The position numbers and the translations under genes were made by a program. From DAIDKA01 sp035487155 (lineage in GTDB: Bacteria; Pseudomonadota; Gammaproteobacteria; Steroidobacterales; Steroidobacteraceae): DNA of 64,000 nt. How positions within the stretch are numbered: the first letter of the stretch is position 1; the number at the start of each line of letters is the position of its first letter. The notes below the pieces were generated by a model. The model saw only the letters and a program-made list of their open reading frames with translations, did no database searches and was not told where the DNA came from. Location: assembly GCA_035487155.1 (NCBI GenBank), contig DATHMK010000007.1, forward strand, positions 30,329 through 94,328, in the 5' to 3' direction. This document shows positions 9,646 to 16,689 of the stretch, piece by piece.

Positions 9646-10476
9646 CTAGTTGTCGCCCGTGCCACCACCACCCACCGCGTCGACGGTGAATCGGCCGCGC
9701 ACCGGACAGCAGCTCAGTTGCGCCCGGATCCCGATCAACTGGACCGCATCGCAGGAAACCAAAAGCTCGCCGAGCAGGATCTGGCCGAACCCCGGGATGT
9801 CGATGATGTGACCATGGCTCCGGCAGCCGCCCGCCACCTGCAGACGGTCCACCACGGAAGCCAGTGCGTAGCCGCCACCAGGAGCGGTGGGCCCCGAGGT
9901 CATCCGCCGATGTCGGCTGACTACCCACCTATGAGCGTCCTCACTGCCATCCTTGAAGTCATTGAGCAGGCTTTCACCCTGCACGCGGCCGGCCTGCCGG
10001 GCCTGTTCCCAAGTGAGTCCGACCGCTGTCTTACCATCATGAGGCCGTTGCAATTCCTGGTTCAAGGTCGCGTGACAGGCGTGCCCGGCAATCCGCAATC
10101 CTTCGAACACTGTGCCGCTGACGCAAAACCCGATCGCCTCGGACTGGTCCGAAAGATTGATCGCCAGTTGTGTCACGATCCTGTCCGCTCTGACGACTTC
10201 CAGGATATTCAGATCCTCGACCACCGCGGTCACCAGAATCGCGGCGGAGCCGTCCTCGCAGCATTCCTGGCCCGACACGCGCGTATAGGCCGAGGAGCAG
10301 GAGATGATTTCATCCGCAGTAAACGCCCCCGATCGCGCCATTGCAAACCCGCCCACCGGTGGCAGTGAGACCGCAGCCAGTGTCGGGAGCGCCTTGGCAG
10401 GAGACTCGAGCAAACCCCCCAGGGCACTGGCATCGGCTCGCAGGGAGTAGAGTTTCTTCTGGTCGGACGAATTCAT
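9646..10476 (-). CDS. Protein of unknown function between anti-sigma factor and CHAT protease
   Basis: A 276-residue protein with no sharp family match from reading. It lacks a clear signal peptide (MNSSDQKKLY start). It is rich in short beta-type segments and has a late Gly/Cys-containing stretch (AGGCRSHGHIIDIPGFGQIL) that recalls choice-of-anchor type surface proteins; that resemblance is weak. The gene follows the anti-sigma factor by 46 bp. Its stop overlaps the reading frame of the CHAT gene, so translation of the two is probably coupled. A CHAT protease encoded next door makes this protein a candidate substrate or partner, which is inference from position only. Confidence 0.7.
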   Translation of the reverse strand: MNSSDQKKLYSLRADASALGGLLESPAKALPTLAAVSLPPVGGFAMARSGAFTADEIISCSSAYTRVSGQECCEDGSAAILVTAVVEDLNILEVVRADRIVTQLAINLSDQSEAIGFCVSGTVFEGLRIAGHACHATLNQELQRPHDGKTAVGLTWEQARQAGRVQGESLLNDFKDGSEDAHRWVVSRHRRMTSGPTAPGGGYALASVVDRLQVAGGCRSHGHIIDIPGFGQILLGELLVSCDAVQLIGIRAQLSCCPVRGRFTVDAVGGGGTGDN

Positions 10477-10522
10477 GACGGACCTCGCGACTCGTTAAGC
10501 GGATGGCTGCTGCCGACAGTGG

Positions 10523-11218
10523 TCAGGGGCTCGGATTCAACACAAACCGGTAGCGTGCCAGAGCGGCGGCCTGCGGGTTGCTGCCGCGGTCCTGAGCCTC
10601 CAGACCCTGCACGACCAAGGTGTAGTCTCCCGCGCCCAACACACCCGCCGGCACACTGATGGCTATCGTATCCTGCGCCTGGACTGCGGACACCGGTACC
10701 CGCCAGACCACCGCTCCTGCGGCGTCGATCAGCTCGCAGGCATAAGCCGGATACGGCCGGGCCGCAGGAATATCAAGCGACAGCAGCAGGGGCTGACCGG
10801 AGGGGCCGCGGATCTGGGGCAGGGCGTCCCCGCGGCTGTTGCCACCGATGAGGGAGACGGTCGCCACGACACCCGGCTGCCTGAGCTGGGCGATTTGTGC
10901 GTTGAAGCGGGGTAGAACCACGCCATTTTGATAGACGATGACCGCCAGGAGCAGCCCAAAGGCCGGGGTGAGCACTGCCGGTCTGAAGAACACGTCCAGC
11001 CAGGGGCGCTTCAGGCTCTTCGCGGCGGCGTGTCCCAGATTCCCGCGCCTGAGTTCCTGGCGCGAAATGTCGAGGAAATCGGCGGTGATACGCACCTCGG
11101 CCGCACATTCCTGGCAGTCGAAGAAATGCTCCTCGAACGCGGTCCGCTGCGGTGGTGGCAGCTCGTCCAAGAAGTACCGTTCCACCGCCCCGAGTTGCAT
11201 GGCTTCCTGGTGATCCAT
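10523..11218 (-). CDS. Zinc-finger-type transmembrane anti-sigma factor
   Basis: A 231-residue protein. The N-terminus carries a zf-HC2-like anti-sigma domain with H-F-F-D-C-Q-E-C (His-x3-Cys-x2-Cys zinc ligands, about residues 31-38). One membrane segment follows near residues 80-100 (VLTPAFGLLLAVIVYQNGVV), then a periplasmic beta-rich domain of about 120 residues. It would hold the partner sigma factor at the membrane until a periplasmic signal releases it. Its ATG overlaps the sigma gene stop as TAATG, which indicates translational coupling and a fixed ratio of the two proteins. Confidence 0.85.
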   Translation of the reverse strand: MDHQEAMQLGAVERYFLDELPPPQRTAFEEHFFDCQECAAEVRITADFLDISRQELRRGNLGHAAAKSLKRPWLDVFFRPAVLTPAFGLLLAVIVYQNGVVLPRFNAQIAQLRQPGVVATVSLIGGNSRGDALPQIRGPSGQPLLLSLDIPAARPYPAYACELIDAAGAVVWRVPVSAVQAQDTIAISVPAGVLGAGDYTLVVQGLEAQDRGSNPQAAALARYRFVLNPSP

Positions 11219-11817
11219 TACTCGGCCTCGCCAAAACGCTGTAAATAGAAGAACTTGAACGATCGCTTGGCCCGGTGAACCAGGACCCGCAGGTACTCCC
11301 GCGACAGTCCCAGCTCGGCGCAGACCGTGTCCTTGTCGCGCTCCTCCAGCAATACCAGCTGTAGCAGCCGGCGATCTCGGTCGGGCAATTCGCTCAGGAT
11401 CCTGCGCACGAGCTGCTGCGCTTCGCGGCTTTCGGCACCCGCGCCCATCGTTTCCGTTGCGACGCAGCTTTCCTGCGGGATCTCATCAATGCTGGCGGCG
11501 CTACGGCCCTTGGCGCGGTAATGCTCCAGCAATACGTTGTTGCACACCGAATTGACCAGGGCACCCAAGCCTGCCGGATCGCGGATTTCATTGGCACGTA
11601 CCAATGTGAGAACCCGCACGAAGGTCTCCTGCCGCACATCCTCGATCGCCTCCTTCGAGCTCAGTCGGGAGCGCAGTTTCAGCATGATGAGCTGGCCGAA
11701 GTATGCGGCGAAGTGCCGTTCGGTGTGCACATCGCCGCGTTGCAGGCGCTCCAGGTAGTCGGCGTCGAATGCAATGAACTGCAAAAGGGGCCCGCTCCGT
11801 GACTGCGGTCGAGCCAC
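11218..11817 (-). CDS. ECF-type RNA polymerase sigma factor
   Basis: A 199-residue sigma-70 family protein. Region 2 (about residues 35-105) includes EAIEDVRQETFVRVL and the helix VNSVCNNVLLEHYR, where core polymerase and the -10 element are contacted. Region 4 (about 138-190) has DRDRRLLQLVLLEERDKDTV and the helix-turn-helix ELGLSREYLRVLVHRA for -35 recognition. The start used is a GTG at 11817; a shorter start is possible. The TAATG overlap with the zinc-finger anti-sigma gene pairs them. Probable targets include its own cluster, which ends with the TPR-CHAT protease. Confidence 0.9.
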   Translation of the reverse strand: MARPQSRSGPLLQFIAFDADYLERLQRGDVHTERHFAAYFGQLIMLKLRSRLSSKEAIEDVRQETFVRVLTLVRANEIRDPAGLGALVNSVCNNVLLEHYRAKGRSAASIDEIPQESCVATETMGAGAESREAQQLVRRILSELPDRDRRLLQLVLLEERDKDTVCAELGLSREYLRVLVHRAKRSFKFFYLQRFGEAE

Positions 11818-11853
11818 CCATTCTACCCGACTCCCTATGCTCGCCCATGGCCG

Positions 11854-12423
11854 CTAGCACACGTACTCCAGTGCCCCGATCCGCAGCATGCCTTCCATGG
11901 CCTCCCGTGGCAGACCCTCCTCGATCAATGCCGCCGCCGGGCAGCGTGTCTCGAATCTTGCCCAAAGGCGCTTTTCAAAAGGCGAGGCGATCCGGCACAG
12001 CGCCGTCATTCCCGGGGCGATCAACAAGGCGCGACCTTCGGGAAATACCGCCAATCCGGCGTTCTCACCGCGCTTCAGGAGCCGCCGCGGATCAAACAGA
12101 GCCGGGTCCGGCGCCTTGAAGCTGGCGGCGGCGCGGTGCGCCCGCAGTGCCATCTGCTCGAACCGGCACACTGTCAATTCTGCGGAGGGATCCGGAAGCT
12201 GCCTGGCAATGAAATCGAGCAGGGTGTCGGCCGAAGTGGTCCAGGCCATCAACAGCCTCTGTCGCACATCATCGCGCAGGACCGACAGGGTCAACAGACC
12301 CTCATTCACCGCGCGCCGCGCGCACCAGGAGTGCTGTACCTGGGAGGTGAACTGGAAGCCCGAGCCATGTATCAATGCCGCAAAACAGGCTCGTTCCGGA
12401 ACTTCAAGGCTGTACGAGTTCAT
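11854..12423 (-). CDS. Hypothetical protein upstream of the ECF sigma gene
   Basis: A 189-residue protein that I do not recognise. It has no signal peptide or membrane helix. The N-terminal half contains a WCARRA segment. The C-terminal half ends with a helical stretch (FEKRLWARFETRCPAAALIE, then a REAMEGMLRIGAL-like segment) that resembles small winged-helix or peptide-recognition domains. It is on the same strand as the sigma factor, 36 bp upstream of it, so it may belong to the same transcript. Function remains open. Confidence 0.6.
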   Translation of the reverse strand: MNSYSLEVPERACFAALIHGSGFQFTSQVQHSWCARRAVNEGLLTLSVLRDDVRQRLLMAWTTSADTLLDFIARQLPDPSAELTVCRFEQMALRAHRAAASFKAPDPALFDPRRLLKRGENAGLAVFPEGRALLIAPGMTALCRIASPFEKRLWARFETRCPAAALIEEGLPREAMEGMLRIGALEYVC

Positions 12424-12499
12424 GCGGCCCCTCCCCAGGGTTGTTATTCGCGACCGTCCTCAATGGTGGCGCGAAGGGGAGATTCGTTTCAGGCCGGCG

Positions 12500-13612
12500 C
12501 TAGCGCGTCCCTTTGATGAAAGCCAGGACGGGCCCCGACACGCCCTTGTCAGGGGTATCGATGGAAAACACCAGTGACACGTGGCTTTGACCTTTCGCAA
12601 TCAGGTACTGCGGACAATGCGTGCTGCCGCCCTCGCAGATGGCATCGTGCAGGGTGCTGGAAAACGCCAGCAGGGACTTCGGATCCAGTTCGCCGCTGAC
12701 AATCAGTAACTTGAACGCGGCTTTCCTGAGCTCCGGCAAGCTGGAGCGGGCCAGCTGCGTTTCGGCGCTCGGCGGGGGACCGGAGGGGGGTATGAAGTCC
12801 GAGCGCAGCGGTGGGCCGCCGGGTCCCCCCGGGGGAACCCCGGGCAGTGCGCCGTCAGAACCCGCGGCGGAGGCCATGCCGACCTTGTCGCCGCAGGTCT
12901 TACCGGCTGCGGTCAGTACATCACCGGCGGCCAGAACGGGCACCTTGGCCGGCGCGATGTTGAAGGCCGCTCCAGACATCAGAACGGCGCCCTTGATGCC
13001 AACGCCCTTGGGGCCCCAGAGCTCCGGGCGGCCCAGATAGGTACCCAGCGGGACGTTTCCTGCCGAGTGCGCCCAGATGAAAATCCGCTCGGGATTACCG
13101 CCATAGTCCCGGATATGCGCTTCAACCCACTGCAGCATCGCTGAGATGTCTTTGGCACCCCCATCCCAGGTGGTGCTGGCCTTGCGCTGCATCAATACAC
13201 CGACCATGCCGTGCTGGGTCGCAAAGCGACCGATGTTGTCGTAGAAGGCGTTGGCCGACTTATCCTGGATTTCGATCTTGTTCCCGGCACCGCCTGGCAC
13301 GTACACCAGCACCGTGCGATTTGCCGGACCGGTCTTGGCGGAAAAGATGTCGACAACGTCTTTCGGATCCGGTCCGAAGGACTGGTTGCGCGTTACCGAG
13401 ATTCCCGGATAAGGCTGCGGCAGGTTGCTCGTGATGTCCGCTTTCGGCATCAGGGGCCGATAGAGTTTCGCGGTGCACACGGGGTCCACGATCGGCCCGA
13501 TCTTCACCAGCGCAGACTCGATGTCCGCCGGCGGTTCGGCATGGCCAATAACGACCGCGAGACTCATTGCGGCGGCACCCAATAGCCACCGACTCTTCGA
13601 GCAATGCTTCAT
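12500..13612 (-). CDS. Secreted alpha/beta hydrolase (carboxylesterase-like)
   Basis: A 370-residue protein starting at the ATG at 13612, which begins a typical signal peptide (KSRWLLGAAAMSLAVVIGHA). The longer frame upstream overlaps the neighbouring gene and is discarded. It shows the alpha/beta hydrolase order: oxyanion strand VYVPGGAGNK, a nucleophile elbow with Ser in WAHSAGN, and a late GELDPKSL and QSHVSL supplying the probable Asp and His. Between core and C-terminus lies a Gly/Pro-rich insert of about 35 residues, probably a flexible loop. The reaction is likely ester hydrolysis in the periplasm or outside the cell; the substrate is unknown. It follows the di-heme protein gene by 119 bp. 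Confidence 0.8.
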   Translation of the reverse strand: MKHCSKSRWLLGAAAMSLAVVIGHAEPPADIESALVKIGPIVDPVCTAKLYRPLMPKADITSNLPQPYPGISVTRNQSFGPDPKDVVDIFSAKTGPANRTVLVYVPGGAGNKIEIQDKSANAFYDNIGRFATQHGMVGVLMQRKASTTWDGGAKDISAMLQWVEAHIRDYGGNPERIFIWAHSAGNVPLGTYLGRPELWGPKGVGIKGAVLMSGAAFNIAPAKVPVLAAGDVLTAAGKTCGDKVGMASAAGSDGALPGVPPGGPGGPPLRSDFIPPSGPPPSAETQLARSSLPELRKAAFKLLIVSGELDPKSLLAFSSTLHDAICEGGSTHCPQYLIAKGQSHVSLVFSIDTPDKGVSGPVLAFIKGTR

Positions 13613-13731
13613 ATTGGCACCGACAGTTTTGACGACCTGGATTGGCGCGCGCACTTCGAGGACCGGCACTATACGCTTTGTCCTGTGCGGCCGAAATCCA
13701 CAGCCCATGGCCACCTCCGCGAGCCTTGGAA

Positions 13732-15153
13732 CTACAGCGAGCGCAGGAAATTCAGCAGATCCTGCTGCGGGCCGGTGCTCAGAGCGTCGAACTGTTGAAC
13801 GATGACATTGGCTTCGCTGCCCGAGCTGCTGTGTGCCTGAATAGCCGCGAGCAGGTTGCTGGTTCTGCCATCGTGCAGGAAGTAGACGCGCTGACCCAGG
13901 CCCCACAAAGGCGCGGTCCGGAATTCATCCGGACCGGCGGCGCCTTGCGAGATGCCATCCGCAAGGCCTTGGCCCATGTGGTGGACCAGGAGGTCCGAGT
14001 ACAGATTGACGGGCTTGCCGGACAGGGCCTCACTTGGGCTCAATGAGGCCCCCGTCGCAATGGCATTGCCGGTTGTGAACGACGGCGTATGGCACAGCGC
14101 ACAGCCTACGGCGGCAAACTGCGCCGCGCCGCGCAGTGTCGAGGCGGTGGCGGGCGCCGCAGTGGGGGGCGCAAGCATGCGCATGAAATTGGCGAAGGCC
14201 TCGATATCCGACAGCACCGACGTGGCCCTCGGGGCGGATGCGGTCGGTGGGAAATTGTCAGTGTCGTTGGGTGTCGGATAGCTGCCGTCGCAGCCCGGCG
14301 TCTCATCCCGCTCCTGAGGAAACAGCTCATTGCTTATCCCCATTTCGACGTTGTAGGCCTCCCCGGCAAACATCAGCAACGACTTGTTCTGGGCCTTCCA
14401 GCCGAATCGCGTAATGGTGCCATCGTTGCCGCTCAGATTGACACTGCCCCCGAGGGTCGAGTTTGCATGGCCTCTGACGCCGGTACGGCCCTTCTGCGTC
14501 GCATTGGCATTCATATTGGCGAGAATCGCCGCGTCCGGGATCGCCTCGATCAGCCCTGCGCCGAAGGTCGGTGTGGGGATCCGGTAGACGATGTTTGGAT
14601 TGCCGCCGCGGCCCGTGACCGGGTCCCCCTCGGGAGTGAAATCAGGCTGCACGATGCCGCAACTGCCGGCATCCGCGCGGCCGCTGACCACGAACAGATT
14701 GTGCACGCCACCGTCGTAGGCGCCATTTGATCTGACGAACCTGGCTTCCCTGACAGGTCCTTGCGCGGTGATGAACCAGGGAATTGCATTGCTCGCGCCG
14801 CCGGCGGTTGCAACCGCCAGCAGCGGATTGGCCGCCGGGCTGCTGCCGCCGACGTTCGGCTGCGAGTGACACGAGGCGCATTGGTTTGAATTGAAGCGCG
14901 GCCCGAGTCCATTGCCCTCATTGGCCTTGGCCCCGCTGACCACTTCGACGGCATTGAATCGCGTCAGGCCATCCTGAAAAAAAGCCAGTTCATCGGCTCC
15001 CAGGCCCGCGATCGGCTGCGGCGTGGTGTTGTCCGTCGCCGCCCGGCGTACGCCCGGATCCACGGCCTGCGCAACGGCGGTGATGCTGTATCCCAAGGCG
15101 GCCAGCAGCAAAGTGAATCTCGATACCCAGTGCATGACATGTCGGATCTTCAT
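13732..15153 (-). CDS. Di-heme oxidoreductase family (DUF1111/thiol oxidoreductase-like) cytochrome
   Basis: A 473-residue exported protein with a signal peptide ending near residue 29. Two c-type heme motifs are visible: CASCH at 92-96 and CALCH at 351-355. Conserved stretches such as NEGNGLGPRFNSNQCASCH and LVHHMGQGLADG are typical of the di-heme oxidoreductase family related to MauG and cytochrome c peroxidase. The hemes would be attached in the periplasm. The physiological electron partner is unknown. There is no imelysin or metal-uptake partner gene next to it, unlike in several genomes where this family sits with iron uptake. Confidence 0.88.
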   Translation of the reverse strand: MKIRHVMHWVSRFTLLLAALGYSITAVAQAVDPGVRRAATDNTTPQPIAGLGADELAFFQDGLTRFNAVEVVSGAKANEGNGLGPRFNSNQCASCHSQPNVGGSSPAANPLLAVATAGGASNAIPWFITAQGPVREARFVRSNGAYDGGVHNLFVVSGRADAGSCGIVQPDFTPEGDPVTGRGGNPNIVYRIPTPTFGAGLIEAIPDAAILANMNANATQKGRTGVRGHANSTLGGSVNLSGNDGTITRFGWKAQNKSLLMFAGEAYNVEMGISNELFPQERDETPGCDGSYPTPNDTDNFPPTASAPRATSVLSDIEAFANFMRMLAPPTAAPATASTLRGAAQFAAVGCALCHTPSFTTGNAIATGASLSPSEALSGKPVNLYSDLLVHHMGQGLADGISQGAAGPDEFRTAPLWGLGQRVYFLHDGRTSNLLAAIQAHSSSGSEANVIVQQFDALSTGPQQDLLNFLRSL

Positions 15154-15201
15154 GGTCCTGCCCTCCCGAGGTTGCGAACAATCGATACCTGTCGACTGCT
15201 C

Positions 15202-15411
15202 TTACAGCAGGCGGTTTACTCGCCTTGCACGAAGCTGTCGAAGTGACTCAATCAGGAGACGTCGCGATAGCCCGACAAGCCGCTCGCGCATCGAACCTCG
15301 CGTGTTGAGAAAAGCCCATGCAAGTAGGCACTTTCCGACGATGTAACTGGCGGACTCCCACAATCCCTGTCCGGGCCGATCAATCAAACTGAGCCCTGCC
15401 ACTGCGGTCAT
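15202..15411 (-). CDS. Doubtful small ORF
   Basis: A possible 69-residue protein lies in the 278-bp divergent gap between the di-heme gene and the phospholipase D-like gene. A longer start at 15492 would overlap the latter. It has a mildly hydrophobic N-terminal part and a very Arg-rich end (LRQLRARRVNRLL). No family is recognised and no clear ribosome-binding site is seen. It may be a chance frame. Confidence 0.2.
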   Translation of the reverse strand: MTAVAGLSLIDRPGQGLWESASYIVGKCLLAWAFLNTRGSMRERLVGLSRRLLIESLRQLRARRVNRLL

Positions 15412-15431
15412 GAACCCACCAATCAGGAGCG

Positions 15432-16670
15432 ATGAACCAAATGGTTTCGAGCGCCAGGGCGTCTGTTCAAGGGCCGGCACATGCTGTGGCATGGGGTAGC
15501 GATGCCTCTGAAGAGCCGCACAGCGGGCCAGCGAGGGCGGCGGCAGCCCTGTTATCGGCGCAGTTATCCTCAGGAAATCAGCTGCGGGTTCTCAAGGACG
15601 GAGCACAGACGCTGCCGGCCATGTTCCATGCCATTCGCGCCGCGCGCCGCTACGTGCACCTGGAATACTACGTCATCGAAGACGTCCATTTGCGCGGCGA
15701 ATCCCTGTTTGATCTGTTGAGCGAAAAATGCCGGAGCGGAGTTCAGGTCGCGATCATCTTTGATGTCGTGGGTTCATCCGGCACGCACTCGCAGTTCTTT
15801 GCCGGGCTGCGTAAGCAGGGCGTCCACCTGCTTGGGTTCAATCCCGTCAATCCGCTCAGGTCGTACTCGTCATACTCACTGAACTGCCGTGATCATCGCA
15901 AGATTCTGATCGCCGATGGCACCACTGCGATCGTCGGCGGCATCAACATGAGCCGCGCCTATGAGACCGCGCAGGATCAACAGGGCTGGCGCGATACCGA
16001 CCTGCAAGTGGCAGGCCCGGCAGTTGCGCACCTGCAGCGTCTGTTCCTGGACCATTGGGCTGCCCACGGCGGCGCTTCGCTGCCGCGGCGCGGCTTCTTT
16101 CCCGCCCTCGTGCCACGGGGACAGGAGCGGGTCGCCATTGTCGGCAGCTCTCCCCAGGGTCAGGGGCCACGCTTTCACGATGTGCTGCTGGCGGCGCTGC
16201 GCGCCGCCAGACACAGGATATGGCTGACCGCGGGCTACTTCCTGCCAACGCCTGCCCTGATGCAGGAGCTGGTCCGCGCGGCCAGTCGCCAGGTCGACGT
16301 CAGGCTGCTGCTGCCGTCGCACAATGACTCAGTGGCTGCATTGGCAGTGCAGCGCTCCTCATACGCAAGGTTGCTGGACGCCGGCGTCACCGTCCTGGAA
16401 CGCAGCGCCGTCATTCTGCATTCGAAGAGCGCCGTCATCGACCAGGCCTGGTCGTGCGTCGGGACCTCCAACATCGACGCCCGCAGTGTGCGCTACAACC
16501 ACGAAGTCGATGCGATAGTGCTGGGCACCAGGACCGCGGACGGACTCGCGCGGCTGTTTCTCGAGGATGTCTCGAAAGCGCGAATGATAGAACCCGCGGC
16601 ATGGAAATCACGGCCCGTCACCCAGAAACTGCGCGAGGCATTCTGGAGTCCCTGGCAAGGGCTTCTGTAG
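15432..16670 (+). CDS. Phospholipase D superfamily, cardiolipin synthase-like (ClsB type)
   Basis: A 412-residue protein with two HKD motifs: HRKILIAD at 155-162 and HSKSAVID at 330-337. Each has the downstream G-x2-N context (GGINMS and GTSNID). There are no N-terminal membrane helices, which fits ClsB-like enzymes rather than ClsA. The expected reaction is transfer of a phosphatidyl group to form cardiolipin or a related anionic lipid at the inner membrane. The start is supported by AGGAG nine bases upstream. It is convergent with the histidine kinase gene, with a 19-bp gap. Confidence 0.92.
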   Translation: MNQMVSSARASVQGPAHAVAWGSDASEEPHSGPARAAAALLSAQLSSGNQLRVLKDGAQTLPAMFHAIRAARRYVHLEYYVIEDVHLRGESLFDLLSEKCRSGVQVAIIFDVVGSSGTHSQFFAGLRKQGVHLLGFNPVNPLRSYSSYSLNCRDHRKILIADGTTAIVGGINMSRAYETAQDQQGWRDTDLQVAGPAVAHLQRLFLDHWAAHGGASLPRRGFFPALVPRGQERVAIVGSSPQGQGPRFHDVLLAALRAARHRIWLTAGYFLPTPALMQELVRAASRQVDVRLLLPSHNDSVAALAVQRSSYARLLDAGVTVLERSAVILHSKSAVIDQAWSCVGTSNIDARSVRYNHEVDAIVLGTRTADGLARLFLEDVSKARMIEPAAWKSRPVTQKLREAFWSPWQGLL

Positions 16671-16689
16671 CAACCGCGACGCGCGTGCG

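Noticed and set aside
9619..9928. Extension of the CHAT protein to the ATG at 9928
   Set aside because: It would overlap 283 bases of the preceding gene in another frame, and the added residues are unlike a signal sequence.
15202..15492. 96-residue minus-strand frame as a firm gene
   Set aside because: The longer form overlaps the phospholipase D-like gene start, and no ribosome-binding site or family is evident, so only a low-confidence short version is listed.
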